Source of the DNA: Roseiarcus sp963816065 | GTDB lineage: Bacteria; Pseudomonadota; Alphaproteobacteria; Rhizobiales; Beijerinckiaceae | Assembly: GCA_963816065.1 (NCBI GenBank) | Contig: CAWFJG010000002.1 | Location: forward strand, 1 to 64,000 | Length of the DNA: 64,000 bases | Direction of reading: 5' to 3' | Shown here: piece after piece, positions 38,927 to 48,429 of the stretch | Layout: each line of letters opens with the position of its first letter | Numbering within the stretch: position 1 is the stretch's first letter | Notes under the pieces: generated by a model | What the model was told of the DNA's origin: nothing | Seen by the model: only the letters and a program-made list of their open reading frames with translations | Databases searched by the model: none | Program-made: the position numbers and the translations under genes

Positions 38927-39911
38927 GTGCCGAAGAAATCCCAAGAGATCGCGTGGATCGGCTCGGCTGGGCTGCAAAAAAACATTCGCCTGCTCGCCCC
39001 CCTCGTCGACGCTTGTCGTGCTGGTGATATTCTTCTCTTTCGTCACGGGGCGATTCGCCTCCTGGCTGAACTTCATCAACATTCTGCACAGCTCTTCGAT
39101 CCTGCTGATCGCCGGATGCGGCATCACGATGGTCCTGCTGATCGCCGAGATCGACCTCTCCTTCGCCAGCCTGATGACGTTCCTGTCGATCGTCATGGCC
39201 GCCCTGTACGTCACGGCCGACCTGCTCGGCATGGCTGGTCATCCCGGCGGTGTTCGCAGTCGCGCTGGCCATGGGGGCGCTGAACGGCGCCTGCATCGCC
39301 TATGCCGGGATTCCGTCGTTCGCCGTGACGCTCGCGACGATGACCATCTTCACCGGGGCGAATGAATACATCACCGAGGGCAAGCCCTATTACAAGGTGC
39401 CGGACGATTCTCTACTACCTCGGCAACGAACGCCTGCTGGGAATCCCCTGGCTGGTCTACCTTGCGGCGGTGATCGCGGCTGTCTTCGCCTTCGTGCTCA
39501 AGTACACGCGCTTCGGCCGGCAGGTCTACATGGTGGGCGGCAACGCGGAGGCGGCCCGGCTTTCCGGGGTCAACGTCAAGCTCATCCGTCTGCTCGTCTA
39601 CGTCATCATGGGCGTGACCGCCGCGATCGCGGCCCTGCTCGGCACCGGTCGGCTGGGATCGACCCAGTCCGGGCTCGTTCGAATCGCTGTTGATCGCCGG
39701 CATCGCGTCCGTGGTGATCGGGGGCACGTCCCTGTTCGGCGGCGTCGGCGGGATCGGGCATACGATCGTCGGGGTGTTCATCTGGTACGTGCTGCGAAAC
39801 GGCCTGGACATGATGGACATCAGCATCTACCTCAAGACGCTGGTCATCGGCATCATCCTGCTGCTCGCGCTCTTCTTCAACACCATGCTGCAGAAGCAGC
39901 AGAACCGCTGA
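38927..39911 (+). CDS. Sugar ABC transporter permease (RbsC type), frameshifted
   Basis: Starting at GTG 38927 (PKKSQEIAWIGSAGLQKNIR), hydrophobic pieces in successive frames make up an RbsC-like permease: LVVLVIFFSFVTGRFASWLN, SILLIAGCGITMVLLIAEID with LSFASLMTF, the loop AYAGIPSFAVTLATMTIFTG, KYTRFGRQVYMVGGNAEAAR, and the tail VVIGGTSLFGGVGGIGHTIV. The conserved EAA-like GRQVYMVGGNAEAARLSG loop contacts the ATPase. Changes of frame are seen near 39,000, 39,235, 39,410 and 39,680. The corrected length (about 328) is usual. It completes the importer of the DeoR-controlled operon. Confidence 0.8.
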
Positions 39912-39980
39912 CAGGAGGGAACGCGGTCCACATCCGCGTCGTCGGGGGGCCAATTCTTCCCATCCTGAAGGAGACTGACG

Positions 39981-41286
39981 ATGGCGCTGCCTGTGCCGCC
40001 GGGATACCGCACCCTCGACGCCGAAGGCCTGATCGATTTCCTCGTCGAAGTCGAGGGCGTGCGCGAGCAGTTGGGCGGCAGGTCCGAGGAGTGGCGCGTC
40101 CGCGAGGTCGGCGACGGCAACCTCAACCTCGTCTTCATCGCCGAAGGCCCGGCCGGCGGGGTGTGCGTCAAGCAGGCGCTGCCGTATTTGCGGGCGGCGG
40201 GCGAGTCCTGGCCGATGCCGCTCGAGCGGGCGTTCTTCGAGTTCTCCTACTACGCCGCGGTCGCGCCCTACGTCGGCGGCCGCCATTCCACGCGTCTTCG
40301 AGTATTCGCCGACACTCTATTGCATCGTCATGGAGTACCTGACCCCTCACGTCATCCAGCGGCGCGAACTGATCGCGGGAAGGCGACAACCCCGACGCCG
40401 CGTCGCGACGTCGCCGAATACATCGCGCGAGCCTCTTTTTTCACCTCCGATCTCGCGGTTCCGTTCGAGCGCAAGATGGACTTGCGGCGGTCTTCGCCAG
40501 GAACCAGCCGCCGGTCCGCATTACCATCGAGCTGATTTTCGCCGACCCTTACCGGAGCAATCGGCGCAACCGCTGGACTACGCCTCAACTGGACGACGTC
40601 TGCGCCGACTTCCACCGCGACGGCCCGCTCAAGGCCGCGGCGGCGCGCTTCGGCGAGAAGTTTCTACCAGCGCCCAGGCGCTGATTCACGGCGACCTTCA
40701 CACCGGCTCGGTCATGGTGACGCCGACCGACACCCGGGTGATCGATCCGGAATTCGCGATGATGGGCCCGATTGGTTTCGATCTCGGCGCATACCTCGGG
40801 AATCTGCTGATGAACTGGTACTCGCAGCCCGCCCATGCGACCGTCGAGGACGACCGCAAGGCGATGCAAGAGTGGATACTCGAGCAGGTTGTGGTGTTCT
40901 GGCGGACGTTCGAGCACCGCTTCCGCGCCTTGTGGAAGGCTGAGGCGGCCGGAGACGCCTATCCCCGGTCAGCATGTTCCCCGAATTTGACGACATTCCC
41001 TTCTTCGAGGCAGCGAAGCGCAGGTATGTTGACTTCCGTGTTTTCCGACATGATCGGATTCGCCGCCTGCAAGACGATCCGGCGTATTTTGGGGTTCGCA
41101 CACAACATCGACTTCGAGTGGATCAAGGACCAGGAGCACCGCGCCGCCGCAGAAACCGGGGCCCTGCTGCTGGCTCGGGCCCTGCTAACCCATGCCGATC
41201 AGTTCCAATCGATAGACGACGTCGTCGAGGCGGCGCCCTACTTCGCGCGGAAGCCCGGAGCGCCCGGGTCGCACGTGAGGCTTTAG
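39981..41286 (+). CDS. mtnK: S-methyl-5-thioribose kinase-like sugar kinase, frameshifted
   Basis: The start at ATG 39981 follows GAAGGAG. The N-lobe reads YRTLDAEGLIDFLVEVEGVR and VREVGDGNLNLVFIAEGPAG with KQALPYLRAAGESWPMPLER. The catalytic loop is ALIHGDLHTGSVMVT, and the metal site is TRVIDPEFAMMGPIGFDLGA, followed by YLGNLLMNWYSQ. These are the diagnostic MtnK blocks of the aminoglycoside-phosphotransferase fold. The enzyme uses ATP to make methylthioribose-1-phosphate. Frame changes occur near 40,290, 40,400, 40,500, 40,665 and 40,970. Corrected length (about 435) fits. MtnK is normally linked to mtnA; here it ends a sugar ABC-transporter operon, so an imported 5-modified ribose is the inferred substrate. 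Confidence 0.8.
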
Positions 41287-41340
41287 GAAGCGCACGCGCG
41301 CGATCGCCGAGCCGCTAATACGATGAACCGATGAACTCAC

Positions 41341-41520
41341 GTTGCCGCGGCGAGCCGCACGATCGCGTACGGCTGCAGGGCAATCTCTCCGTCCCCGGCC
41401 GCGCGCGTCTCGGCGACGTCGTTTCGCGCCGCCCGAACGAAGCTCGTTTCGTCAATCACTAGGGCGCGCAACGCGGCAGGTCCTGGCGGCAGCCGCAGGC
41501 GCACGGATTGCGGCCGAGCG
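41341..41520 (-). pseudogene. C-terminal remnant of an unidentified, possibly glycosidase-like protein
   Basis: On the minus strand a frame reads VRLRLPPGPAALRALVIDET and ends EIALQPYAIVRLAAAT at a TGA at 41339-41341. The final strand resembles the closing beta domain of some glycoside hydrolases, but the similarity is too short to name a family. Upstream the frame is lost before the ISL3 element, so this is at most a remnant. Confidence 0.25.
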
Positions 41521-41726
41521 GTAGATTGGCGAGGCAGACGACCACGCCGCCCTCCGTGGTGCGCGCCGCACGGCGCTGACTGCGCTCTCGCGTGACAACT
41601 TGCAGGCGAGGCGCGTGGCTCCGGCCAGGGCGGCGAGCCAGCGGGCGGTGGGCATTGTCAACTTATCGGGCAACGGGCGTGACAGGAGCAGCGGCTGGCC
41701 CGCATGTTCATGCGGAGATGTGTGTT

Positions 41727-43405
41727 TCGGCGTGCAAAATTGGCTCTGACGCACTTTTGGTGACGATTGCTCACGTCGCGCCGATGACGCGCGCTTGGAG
41801 GAGATCGAGTTTTCCTCGCCCATACATTTGGCGCTTGACCAGCTTGAGTTTGCAGATCTGGCCTTCGGCTTGGCCGTTGGACCAACCCGAGGAGAGCGCG
41901 GGGCTACCGCGGCTTTGTCTTTCGTGACGCCGTTCGCCAATGCCGCAACGAGGCTGGTCTTGGCGCGCTCGATCCAGGGGTCGAGTTCCGCCGGCGCCTT
42001 TCCTCGGATCATCGCCTGGAAGTCCGCGACGACTTCGCGCGCTTCGACGAGAGGTTCGACGCCGCTCTCGATCACGGCCACGGTTACGGTCTCGGCCTTG
42101 GAGAGTTGGTCGCGCCCTGTCGTCATCAACCGGGCGATGGTTCGTGCGGAGGGAGTGCGGCTGATCGCACTCGCATCCATCCTTTCCGATCGTCGCCGTC
42201 GCCCGCTCCACTCGCTGACGACGCGAAGACAGCCGCGAAACCCGCGCTGCTTCAGGGAGCGCCATAGCTCGGAGCCGTTGCGCCGGCCCGCCGCCCATTG
42301 TTCGTCGAGCCAGGGAAGATAGGCTTCGAGCGAACTGCTGCGGACGCGGAAGATGTCCGACCTCTGACCGCGAAGCACTTTTCGCACGAGTTCGCGGCTG
42401 TAGCCGGCGCTGCGCACGATCTCCTTGATCGTCGCGCCCTCTTTGGCCATCGCAAGGATGGCGGCGTTGGTCTCTTCGCGGCGGAGGTAGCCTTCATATT
42501 GCAGCTTTTCGGCGGCGGTGAGCAGGGCGGGATTGATCGTGGCGGCGCCAATGGCGCTCCGAATTTGGCGCATCGACTTGCGCACGGCGTCGAGGAAAGC
42601 GTGGCTTGCGTTCTCCATCAGATGCCAGCGGTCGGCGACTTGCACTGCGTTGGGCAGCGCCTTTTGCGCCGCCAAGGCATAGCCGCCGCCTCGATCCCGA
42701 GCGACGACGGCGATCTGCGGTTGGCCGCTCAACCATGCCTCGGCGGTCGCAGGTTCTCGATCTGGCGGCAACGCGATCGTCTTTCGGCGCTCGAGATCAC
42801 AGATCAGCGTTCCATAGCGATGGTTGCGACGCCAGGCCCAGTCGTCGATCCCGATGATCGCCGGGGGCGCGAAGCTCGGGGCGCCGCGTTTGCGCACGGC
42901 GCGCAATAGGGTGTCGTTGCTGACCGGTATGCTCAAGCGGCGTGCGAAACTCGCCGCCGGCCGACCTCCAAGGGCGATCGCCAAACAATGGACAATCTGT
43001 TCGAGTTGGGCCGTGCGCCGCGCCCAAGGCTTGAGGATGTTGTCGTCGAAGCGTTCGGTGAAGATGCGCCGCTCGCAAAGAACCGCCTCGCAGCGGAAGC
43101 GACGCGCCTGGAGCATCAGCACGGCGCGTCGCCCCGCGATCGGCAAGTCCGCCAGGCGACGAGGATATCGGCTGTGGACCCGGTCCGACACTCCGCCACA
43201 GGAAGGGCACGCGCCGCCTATGCTCCTCGCGCGGATTGTGATGACGGCGCTCTCGACGTCGCTCGACGCCTCCGCCGCACAAAACCCAGGCGGCAGCAAC
43301 TCTGAGGCGCGAAAAGACTGCATGGCGCTGATTCCCCCTCGAAACCAGGCCAAATCGGCGCCCCAACTTCATCAAAATTGAGTCAGAGCCAATTTTGCAC
43401 GCCGA
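41727..43405 (-). mobile_element. ISL3-family insertion sequence
   Basis: A 24-bp perfect inverted repeat flanks the transposase gene: TCGGCGTGCAAAATTGGCTC... at 41727-41750 and its complement at 43382-43405. The inner part GGCTCTGAC continues imperfectly inward (about 12 further matches), as expected for ISL3 ends. No 8-bp direct repeat is found outside the 24-bp arms. The right end sits inside the 3' part of an IS630 transposase gene. The element length is about 1.65-1.68 kb depending on where the true tip is. Confidence 0.75.
41771..43323 (-). CDS. ISL3-family transposase, frameshifted near the C-terminus
   Basis: The product has the ISL3 zinc-binding N-terminus (GGACPSCGGVSDRVHSRYPR, then RRFRCEAVLCERRIFTERF). 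The first catalytic aspartate region is IIGIDDWAWRRNHRYGTLIC, the second is VVARDRGGGYALAAQKALPN with QVADRWHLMENASHAFLDAV, and a helix-turn-helix follows (EGATIKEIVRSAGYSRELVR). A frame change near 41,900 restores the C-terminal motif SSGWSNGQAEGQICKLKLVK followed by MYGRGKLDLLQARVIG, which is conserved in ISL3 enzymes. The stop is at 41771. Corrected length is about 517 residues. ATG 43323 is chosen as the start of the conserved N-terminus. Confidence 0.9.
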
Positions 43406-44360
43406 TTGACATGGTGGGCGAGGTGATGGGCCTTGAGATCGCGCCAGACCCGCTCGATGTCGTTGAGTTCGGGCGCGTATTTTGGCAGCCAGTCGACGGT
43501 GAGCCAGTGCGCGCGGGCGGCGAGGGCGGCAAGCGAGCGTTTGCTGGTGTGGATTGGACCATTGTCCTCGACCAGCACGACCGGCTTGGCCTGCCGTCCG
43601 GGCTTCGGTCCATAGAGACGGTCGAGTTGCTCCAGATGGGCGATGAAATCGCTGCTGCGCTTGGTCGGGCTGGTGTGGATGATGAGTTGGCGCGTGACGT
43701 GATCGAACGACCCGAGCATCGCGATCTTCCTGGCCTGCCCCGGCGCCGGCACACGCAAGTCCGCCCCCGACTTGGCCCAGGCGCGGGCGAGGTAGGGATG
43801 CGTCAGCGCCTCGCTCTCATCGCCGTAGAGAAGAACGATGTCGCCCGCTTCGGCCTGCTGTTTGCGCAGTTGCAGGCGCAGGCCAACCCGTTCCATCTCG
43901 CTTTCCGTCTGGCGTCCCTTCAGCGTGTGCCGCGGCCGCCGCCAGCGGAACTTTTTTTTCGCAACGCCTTGGACAGTTGCGAACGACTGATACGCACGCC
44001 CTCGCGCGCCTCGATCTCGGCGCGAAGGCGAGGGATCGTCCAGTTGCGCCGGTCGGCCACAGGTTCTTCCAGCAAAGGAGCGGCCACGCGCAAGGCGGCT
44101 TCGCTCTTCACCGGAAGCGGGCCGGGCGCGATGCTCGCCTTCAGCGCCGCCGCGCCGCCGGTTGTGAAGTCGCTGCGCCACAGCCGCACCGTATCCTCAC
44201 GCACGCCAAACGCCTCCGCGATCTCGGGGCTGGTCCAACCCGCCAGCGTCAGCAGCACCGCGCGCGCCCGGTCCGCCTCCCCTCGATCCCGTGAACCGGC
44301 AAGAGCCACAAGAGCGGCGCGTTGCTCCTCGCTCGCCGTAAGCCGAGACTTTCCCGCCAT
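43372..44360 (-). CDS. IS630-family transposase in two overlapping frames, 3'-truncated by ISL3
   Basis: The first frame (from ATG 44360) reads MAGKSRLTASEEQRAALVAL with a helix-turn-helix (TSPEIAEAFGVREDTVRLWR) and ends shortly after SRSQLSKALRKK. The second frame continues with FRWRRPRHTLKGRQTESEME, GDIVLLYGDESEALTHPYLA, VVLVEDNGPIHTSKRSLAAL and WLPKYAPELNDIERVWRDLK, the DDE core of IS630. The overlap lies at an A8 run (43952-43959) in -1 register, the classic arrangement for programmed slippage. The last codons (RAKLALTQF) come from the ISL3 end, so about 25-35 native residues are missing. Confidence 0.85.
43952..43959 (-). promoter_or_regulatory. A8 slippery site for -1 frameshifting in the IS630 transposase
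   Basis: On the minus strand the zero frame reads CGA-AAA-AAA-AGT and the continuing frame reads AAA-AAA-AAG-TTC. This is exactly a -1 shift on an A-AAA-AAA heptamer. Such shifting makes the full transposase of several IS630 members. A base-calling error in the homopolymer is the alternative. Confidence 0.5.
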
Positions 44361-44519
44361 GCCACACACCTCACGAACCAGGGTCGGCAGCAAATCGCAA
44401 AAAGCCCATTTGTTGGTTAACCAAGCGGAAGCTGCTTAGGCGCCACGCCGAAGATCGGCGACGTTCCCTCGGATTACCGGACTGCATGCCGTCGCAGTGC
44501 TGCCCGGTTCCGGCGGCGG

Positions 44520-45942
44520 TTAGATGGAGGGCCTCATAACTGCACCCTCAGGCATCACGCCATCAGTGACAAATCGCCATAGAGCGATCAGTAGCTTGCG
44601 CGCGAGAGCCACCATCATAACATTGCGAATACGGCTGCCGCTTGAGCCGACGCGATCGCGGAACCAAGCCGCCTGCGCAGTTCGCACACGGACCGGGGCC
44701 AGCTCTTCCTGCTCAGCATGCATCTTCTGGTCGCCATCAAGGAACGGCTCGCCGCTGCGCCAGGGAGCAAGGAAACGCGCCAAGTGACTGAAGGACCCGG
44801 TATAACCACGACGGCGTATTTCGGCGAACAAGTGCCGGACTTTGGTAATGCCTTCGGCCCAACCCCGCTCCAGAAGAACGCCGAAATACGACAGGGTGAA
44901 GGGGGTTGACGCCATTGTGTTGCGGTCCGGCAAATCGATGCGACGGACCCACCGTTCGACCCGTCGGCGACCAAGACCGAGTTTGCGGGCGATCTCCCCG
45001 ACGGAACTGCCCCCTTCAAAAAGCGCCCTGATCTCATCGAACAGCTGTTGCCGGACAGCCTGGCGTTCGCGGCGTATCAAGCGCGTCTGCGCGACAGCGT
45101 CAGAAGGACAATTCGACCGTGCGGGAAGTGGCGACGCCGCCTGATTGTCGCTGGCATTGATCTGAGAAGCGGGGATCGGCTCCTCATAGCGGCCAAGCTG
45201 TCGCTCTACGGTCTCGCGGAAGTTCTGCAGCAGATGAAAGCGATCGGCAACCTGCCTCGCCTGTGGCGCGCCCTCGACGCGCAGCCTCAGCATAGAGGCC
45301 AGCACGGTCGCGGCTGACCACCTCCACGTCCGGGTGATCCTTGAACCAGCTGGCCGTGGTCGCCGCCGAACGATCCGCCAGCACGTCCACCACCTCACGG
45401 CGTTCCAGGTCAACAATGATCGTGCCGTAGTTGGAGCCCTTCCGCCACGCCCAGTCATCGACGCCAGCCACATGGACGGCGGCCACGGCGCTACTTTCGG
45501 ACCGTGCCTTGGCGTGCTCCTTCAGGCTGGCCAGGATCTTCGTCTCGCTGACCGGCATCCCGAGCCGTCTCATCAGCCGCACCGAGGGCCGTCCGCCAGC
45601 GCTATGGCCAAGCAGCCGGACGATTCCCGCTAGGCGGGCGGTACGGCGGGCGAACGACGCCGCAAGACCTGGCAGGCGCTCAGTGAAGATGCGCCGATCA
45701 CACCGCTGGTTTCGACATCTCCAGCGCCCCAGGCGGGCATTGACAATGACCGGCGCTCCTTGAGCGGACAGATCCCGGAGCGTTCGCCAGTACGTGCTGT
45801 GCCGCGATTTGGACTGTGCGCCGCATCCGGGACAGAAGGTTGGCTGCCCGCTGTACACCGTGACGGTCCAAACCTGCTCTCGCCGTTCAACGCTCACGAC
45901 GTAAAGGCTTGGTGCGGGTGACCACGTAATTGATGTTTTCAT
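44520..45942 (-). CDS. Chimeric transposase: ISL3 body with an IS110-type C-terminus, frameshifted
   Basis: From ATG 45942 the product is an ISL3 transposase: zinc fingers (FCPGCGAQSKSRHSTYWRTL, RRIFTERLPGLAASFARRTA), VAGVDDWAWRKGSNYGTIIV, VVSRDRAGLYAEAARRG, then after a frame change near 45,290 RQVADRFHLLQNFRETVERQ and GGSSVGEIARKLGLGRRRVE. After ARFLAPWRSGEP (about 44,760) the sequence changes to QAAWFRDRVGSSGSRIRNVM followed by ALARKLLIALWRFVTDGVMP, the C-terminus of IS110 transposases. The expected ISL3 end (GKLDLLQARV-like) is absent. A candidate right ISL3 end, CGTCACATGCACCAAAAGCC, lies at 46011-46030. Confidence 0.7.
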
Positions 45943-46062
45943 CGCCCCTTGCTGCCGCATACCGTCGCAAGGAGCCAGTCAGCGGCGACATCATCGCGCG
46001 CCTCGCCAAGCGTCACATGCACCAAAAGCCAATCAGACCCCGGCTAAATGGCCACCGACAGA

Positions 46063-47569
46063 CTACTTATCCTTATCCGAGTCACCCCTTCCGCCCTTAC
46101 TCAGGCTCTGGATATCCTTTGCGTCGCGCAAAACGTCGGACATCTTGCCGACCGATCCTCCTTCGATGCCAATATCCTTCAATCAGATTGTCGATCAGCG
46201 GCGCCTGGACCCGAAAGCGCAAAGCGGAGTCGATTACCTCATCGGTGACGTTGCGCTTGGCGCTGTGCTCGCCGGAGAGGCCGTCTACGTGCAGAATGCG
46301 GATGCCGTCGATCTTCTCCATCGGTTTGACGCTTTCGCGAATGATGCCCTCGATGCGATCAACAACCTTGTCGCGCAAACGTCCTGAGCGGGCTTCGTCG
46401 CTCAGCATGTTGTCGGCTTCGTTCAGCTGCCGTTGGCCCTGGGCATCGATTTCATAGCGGTTGGCGGCGGCGGCGGCGTCGATCTTGACGGCCTGCGCGC
46501 GCGCTTCGGCCTGGATCCTAGTCATCTCAGCCTCGCGCTCGGCGGCGATGACGTCGGTGAGCCGACGGCGCTCGGCGACCGCCTTCTCCCTTGCGGTCGT
46601 CGCATGCTCCTCGGCTGCTATCGCTTTGGCGCGGGCTTCCTCGGTCAGAATGCGCTTCTCGGCGATGCTTCGCTCCTGACCGAGGCGCGCCGCCTCGATG
46701 CTCTCGCGCGCACTGATCTGTGCTTCCTCAGCTTCGCGTTCGCGCTGGGCTTGCTCTTGGGCGAGTTCAGCTCGCTGGGCGGCTCGCCGGATTTCCACCT
46801 CCCGCTCTTGTCCCAGACGCGCGTATTCATTTTCGCGGTCGATCTCGAATACCCGGCGCTGCGTTTCAAGATTCTGGGTGCGTATCTCGACGACAGTGCG
46901 CTGCTCGATATCATTGCGCATTCGCCGACGCATTTCGATCGTCTCGGTCACCCGTGTCAGGCCTTCAGCGTCGAAAGCGTTCGAGGGGTTGAAGAATTCA
47001 AGCCGCGCCTGATCGAGATCGACAATCGCGACCGTCTCGAGCTCCAAACCCTGCGCATGCAGCGCGTCGGCGGCAAGTTCCCGGACAATGCGCGAGTATT
47101 CGGTGCGCCGTTCATGCATCTCGATCAACGTCATCTGGGCCGCGGCGGTGCGCAACGCGCTGACAAAACGGCCTTCGACTAGGTCGCGCAGATTGCTGAC
47201 CTCCTGCGTCCTGCGGCCGAAGGACTGAGCCGCTGCCGACACCATTTCGGCAGTCGAGCCGACGCGGAAAAAGAAGTCGGCTACGACATCGACACGGATG
47301 CGGTCCGAAGTTATGAGCGCGCTTGCATTGCGCCGCTCCACCTCGATCCGCGAGGTGCGCATATCGACGGGCGTGATGTCGTGTAGGACCGGGATGACGA
47401 ACGCCCCGCCGTCGATCACCACCTTCTCGCCCAAGAAACCAGTGCGCACGAACGCCGTGTCCTTGGTCGCCCGCCTATAGAGCCAACGCAGAAGATAGAC
47501 GATGATCGCGATGCAAATTGCGACCATGACGAGGCCCAGGATGACCGAGCCGAAGATTTGCGATGCCAT
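46063..47569 (-). CDS. Flotillin-like SPFH-domain membrane protein, frameshifted near C-terminus
   Basis: One N-terminal membrane helix (ILGLVMVAICIAIIVYLLRW) is followed by an SPFH domain (GFLGEKVVIDGGAFVIPVLH, RIEVERRNASALITSDRIRV, DFFFRVGSTAEMVSAAAQSF). A long alanine- and glutamate-rich coiled coil follows, typical of flotillins (about residues 230-410), then a C-terminal domain. A one-base change near 46,168 alters the last 40 residues; correcting it gives DIGIEGGSVGKMSDVLRDAK and a TAG at 46063. Flotillins scaffold membrane microdomains. The gene ends the Liv/Tm-1-like operon, 25 bp after the TIM-barrel gene, which suggests that the scaffold organises this transporter or its partner. 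Confidence 0.85.
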
Positions 47570-47594
47570 TTCATCCTGCTCCCTTGGCGCCTTA

Positions 47595-48428
47595 TCACGC
47601 GAGTGCGAGAGACTTGAACTTGCGTGTTTGTTCAGTCAGCGCCCGTTCGGTCGGTAGGCGTTCCATCGATGAAGCGCCGTAGAATCCGTCGCAATGCTTG
47701 GTGTTCTTGAGCATGAATTCGGCGTCCGCCGGCTCGGAAACCGGCCCGCCGTGCACGAGGATGAGCACGTCCTTGTTGATCGCGAGGGCCGCTTCGGCCC
47801 AGGCTTCGACGCGAGCGGGGCAATCCTCGAGCTTGACCGCAACTTCGGCGCCGATCGCCCCCCCGGTGGTCAGACCGAGGTGACAAACTATGATGTCGGC
47901 GCCCGCCTCTGCCATTTTGGCGGCGTCCACGGCCGAAAACACATAAGGCGTAGTCAGAAGGCCCTTGCGTCGCGCCAAGCGGATCATTTCGACTTCGAGG
48001 TCATAGGACATCCCGGTCGCTTCCAGGTTGCTCCGGAAGACGCCGTCAATCAGCCCGACCGTAGGGAAATTCTGCACGCCGGCAAAGCCGGCCGCCTTCA
48101 CTTCGTCGAGAAACCGGTCGAAGATGCAGAAGGGATCTGTGCCGTTGACCCCCGCGAGAACGGGAGTCTTCCTCACCACCGGGAGAATCTCCTTGGCCAT
48201 TTCCATCACGATTTCGTTGGCATTGCCATAAGCGAGGAGCCCCGACAGCGAGCCACGTCCCGCCATACGGTAGCGACCGGAATTATAGATCACGATCAGA
48301 TCGATCCCGCCGGCCTCTTCACATTTCGCCGACAGGCCGGTTCCCGCGCCCCCGCCAATGATTGGGATGCGCCGACGCTTCATGTCCTGGAATTTCTCCA
48401 AGAACGCGCCCTTGTTGAAGCCTGACAT
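47595..48428 (-). CDS. Phosphoenolpyruvate-hydrolase-family TIM-barrel protein (COG5564, Tm-1 C-terminal-like)
   Basis: An intact 277-residue TIM barrel. Blocks include IPIIGGGAGTGLSAKCEEAG, DLIVIYNSGRYRMAGRGSLS, PVLAGVNGTDPFCIFDRFLD, GFAGVQNFPTVGLIDGVFR, AGADIIVCHLGLTTGGAIGA and ILVHGGPVSEPADAEFML. This is Pfam PF09370 (TIM-barrel signal-transduction, later named PEP hydrolase); the reaction in bacteria is not firmly established. In tomato the resistance protein Tm-1 consists of a UPF0261 domain followed by this barrel; here the barrel gene starts 1 bp after the Tm-1-like gene ends. Its ribosome-binding site (AAAAGGAG) is inside that gene, so the two are translationally coupled. Confidence 0.88.
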   Translation of the reverse strand: MSGFNKGAFLEKFQDMKRRRIPIIGGGAGTGLSAKCEEAGGIDLIVIYNSGRYRMAGRGSLSGLLAYGNANEIVMEMAKEILPVVRKTPVLAGVNGTDPFCIFDRFLDEVKAAGFAGVQNFPTVGLIDGVFRSNLEATGMSYDLEVEMIRLARRKGLLTTPYVFSAVDAAKMAEAGADIIVCHLGLTTGGAIGAEVAVKLEDCPARVEAWAEAALAINKDVLILVHGGPVSEPADAEFMLKNTKHCDGFYGASSMERLPTERALTEQTRKFKSLALA

Positions 48429-48429
48429 T

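Noticed and set aside
41719..43413. A target-site duplication around the ISL3 element
   Set aside because: Neither the 8 bp outside the 24-bp arms nor those outside the shorter GGCTCTGAC tip form a direct repeat; at the latter they are inverted copies.
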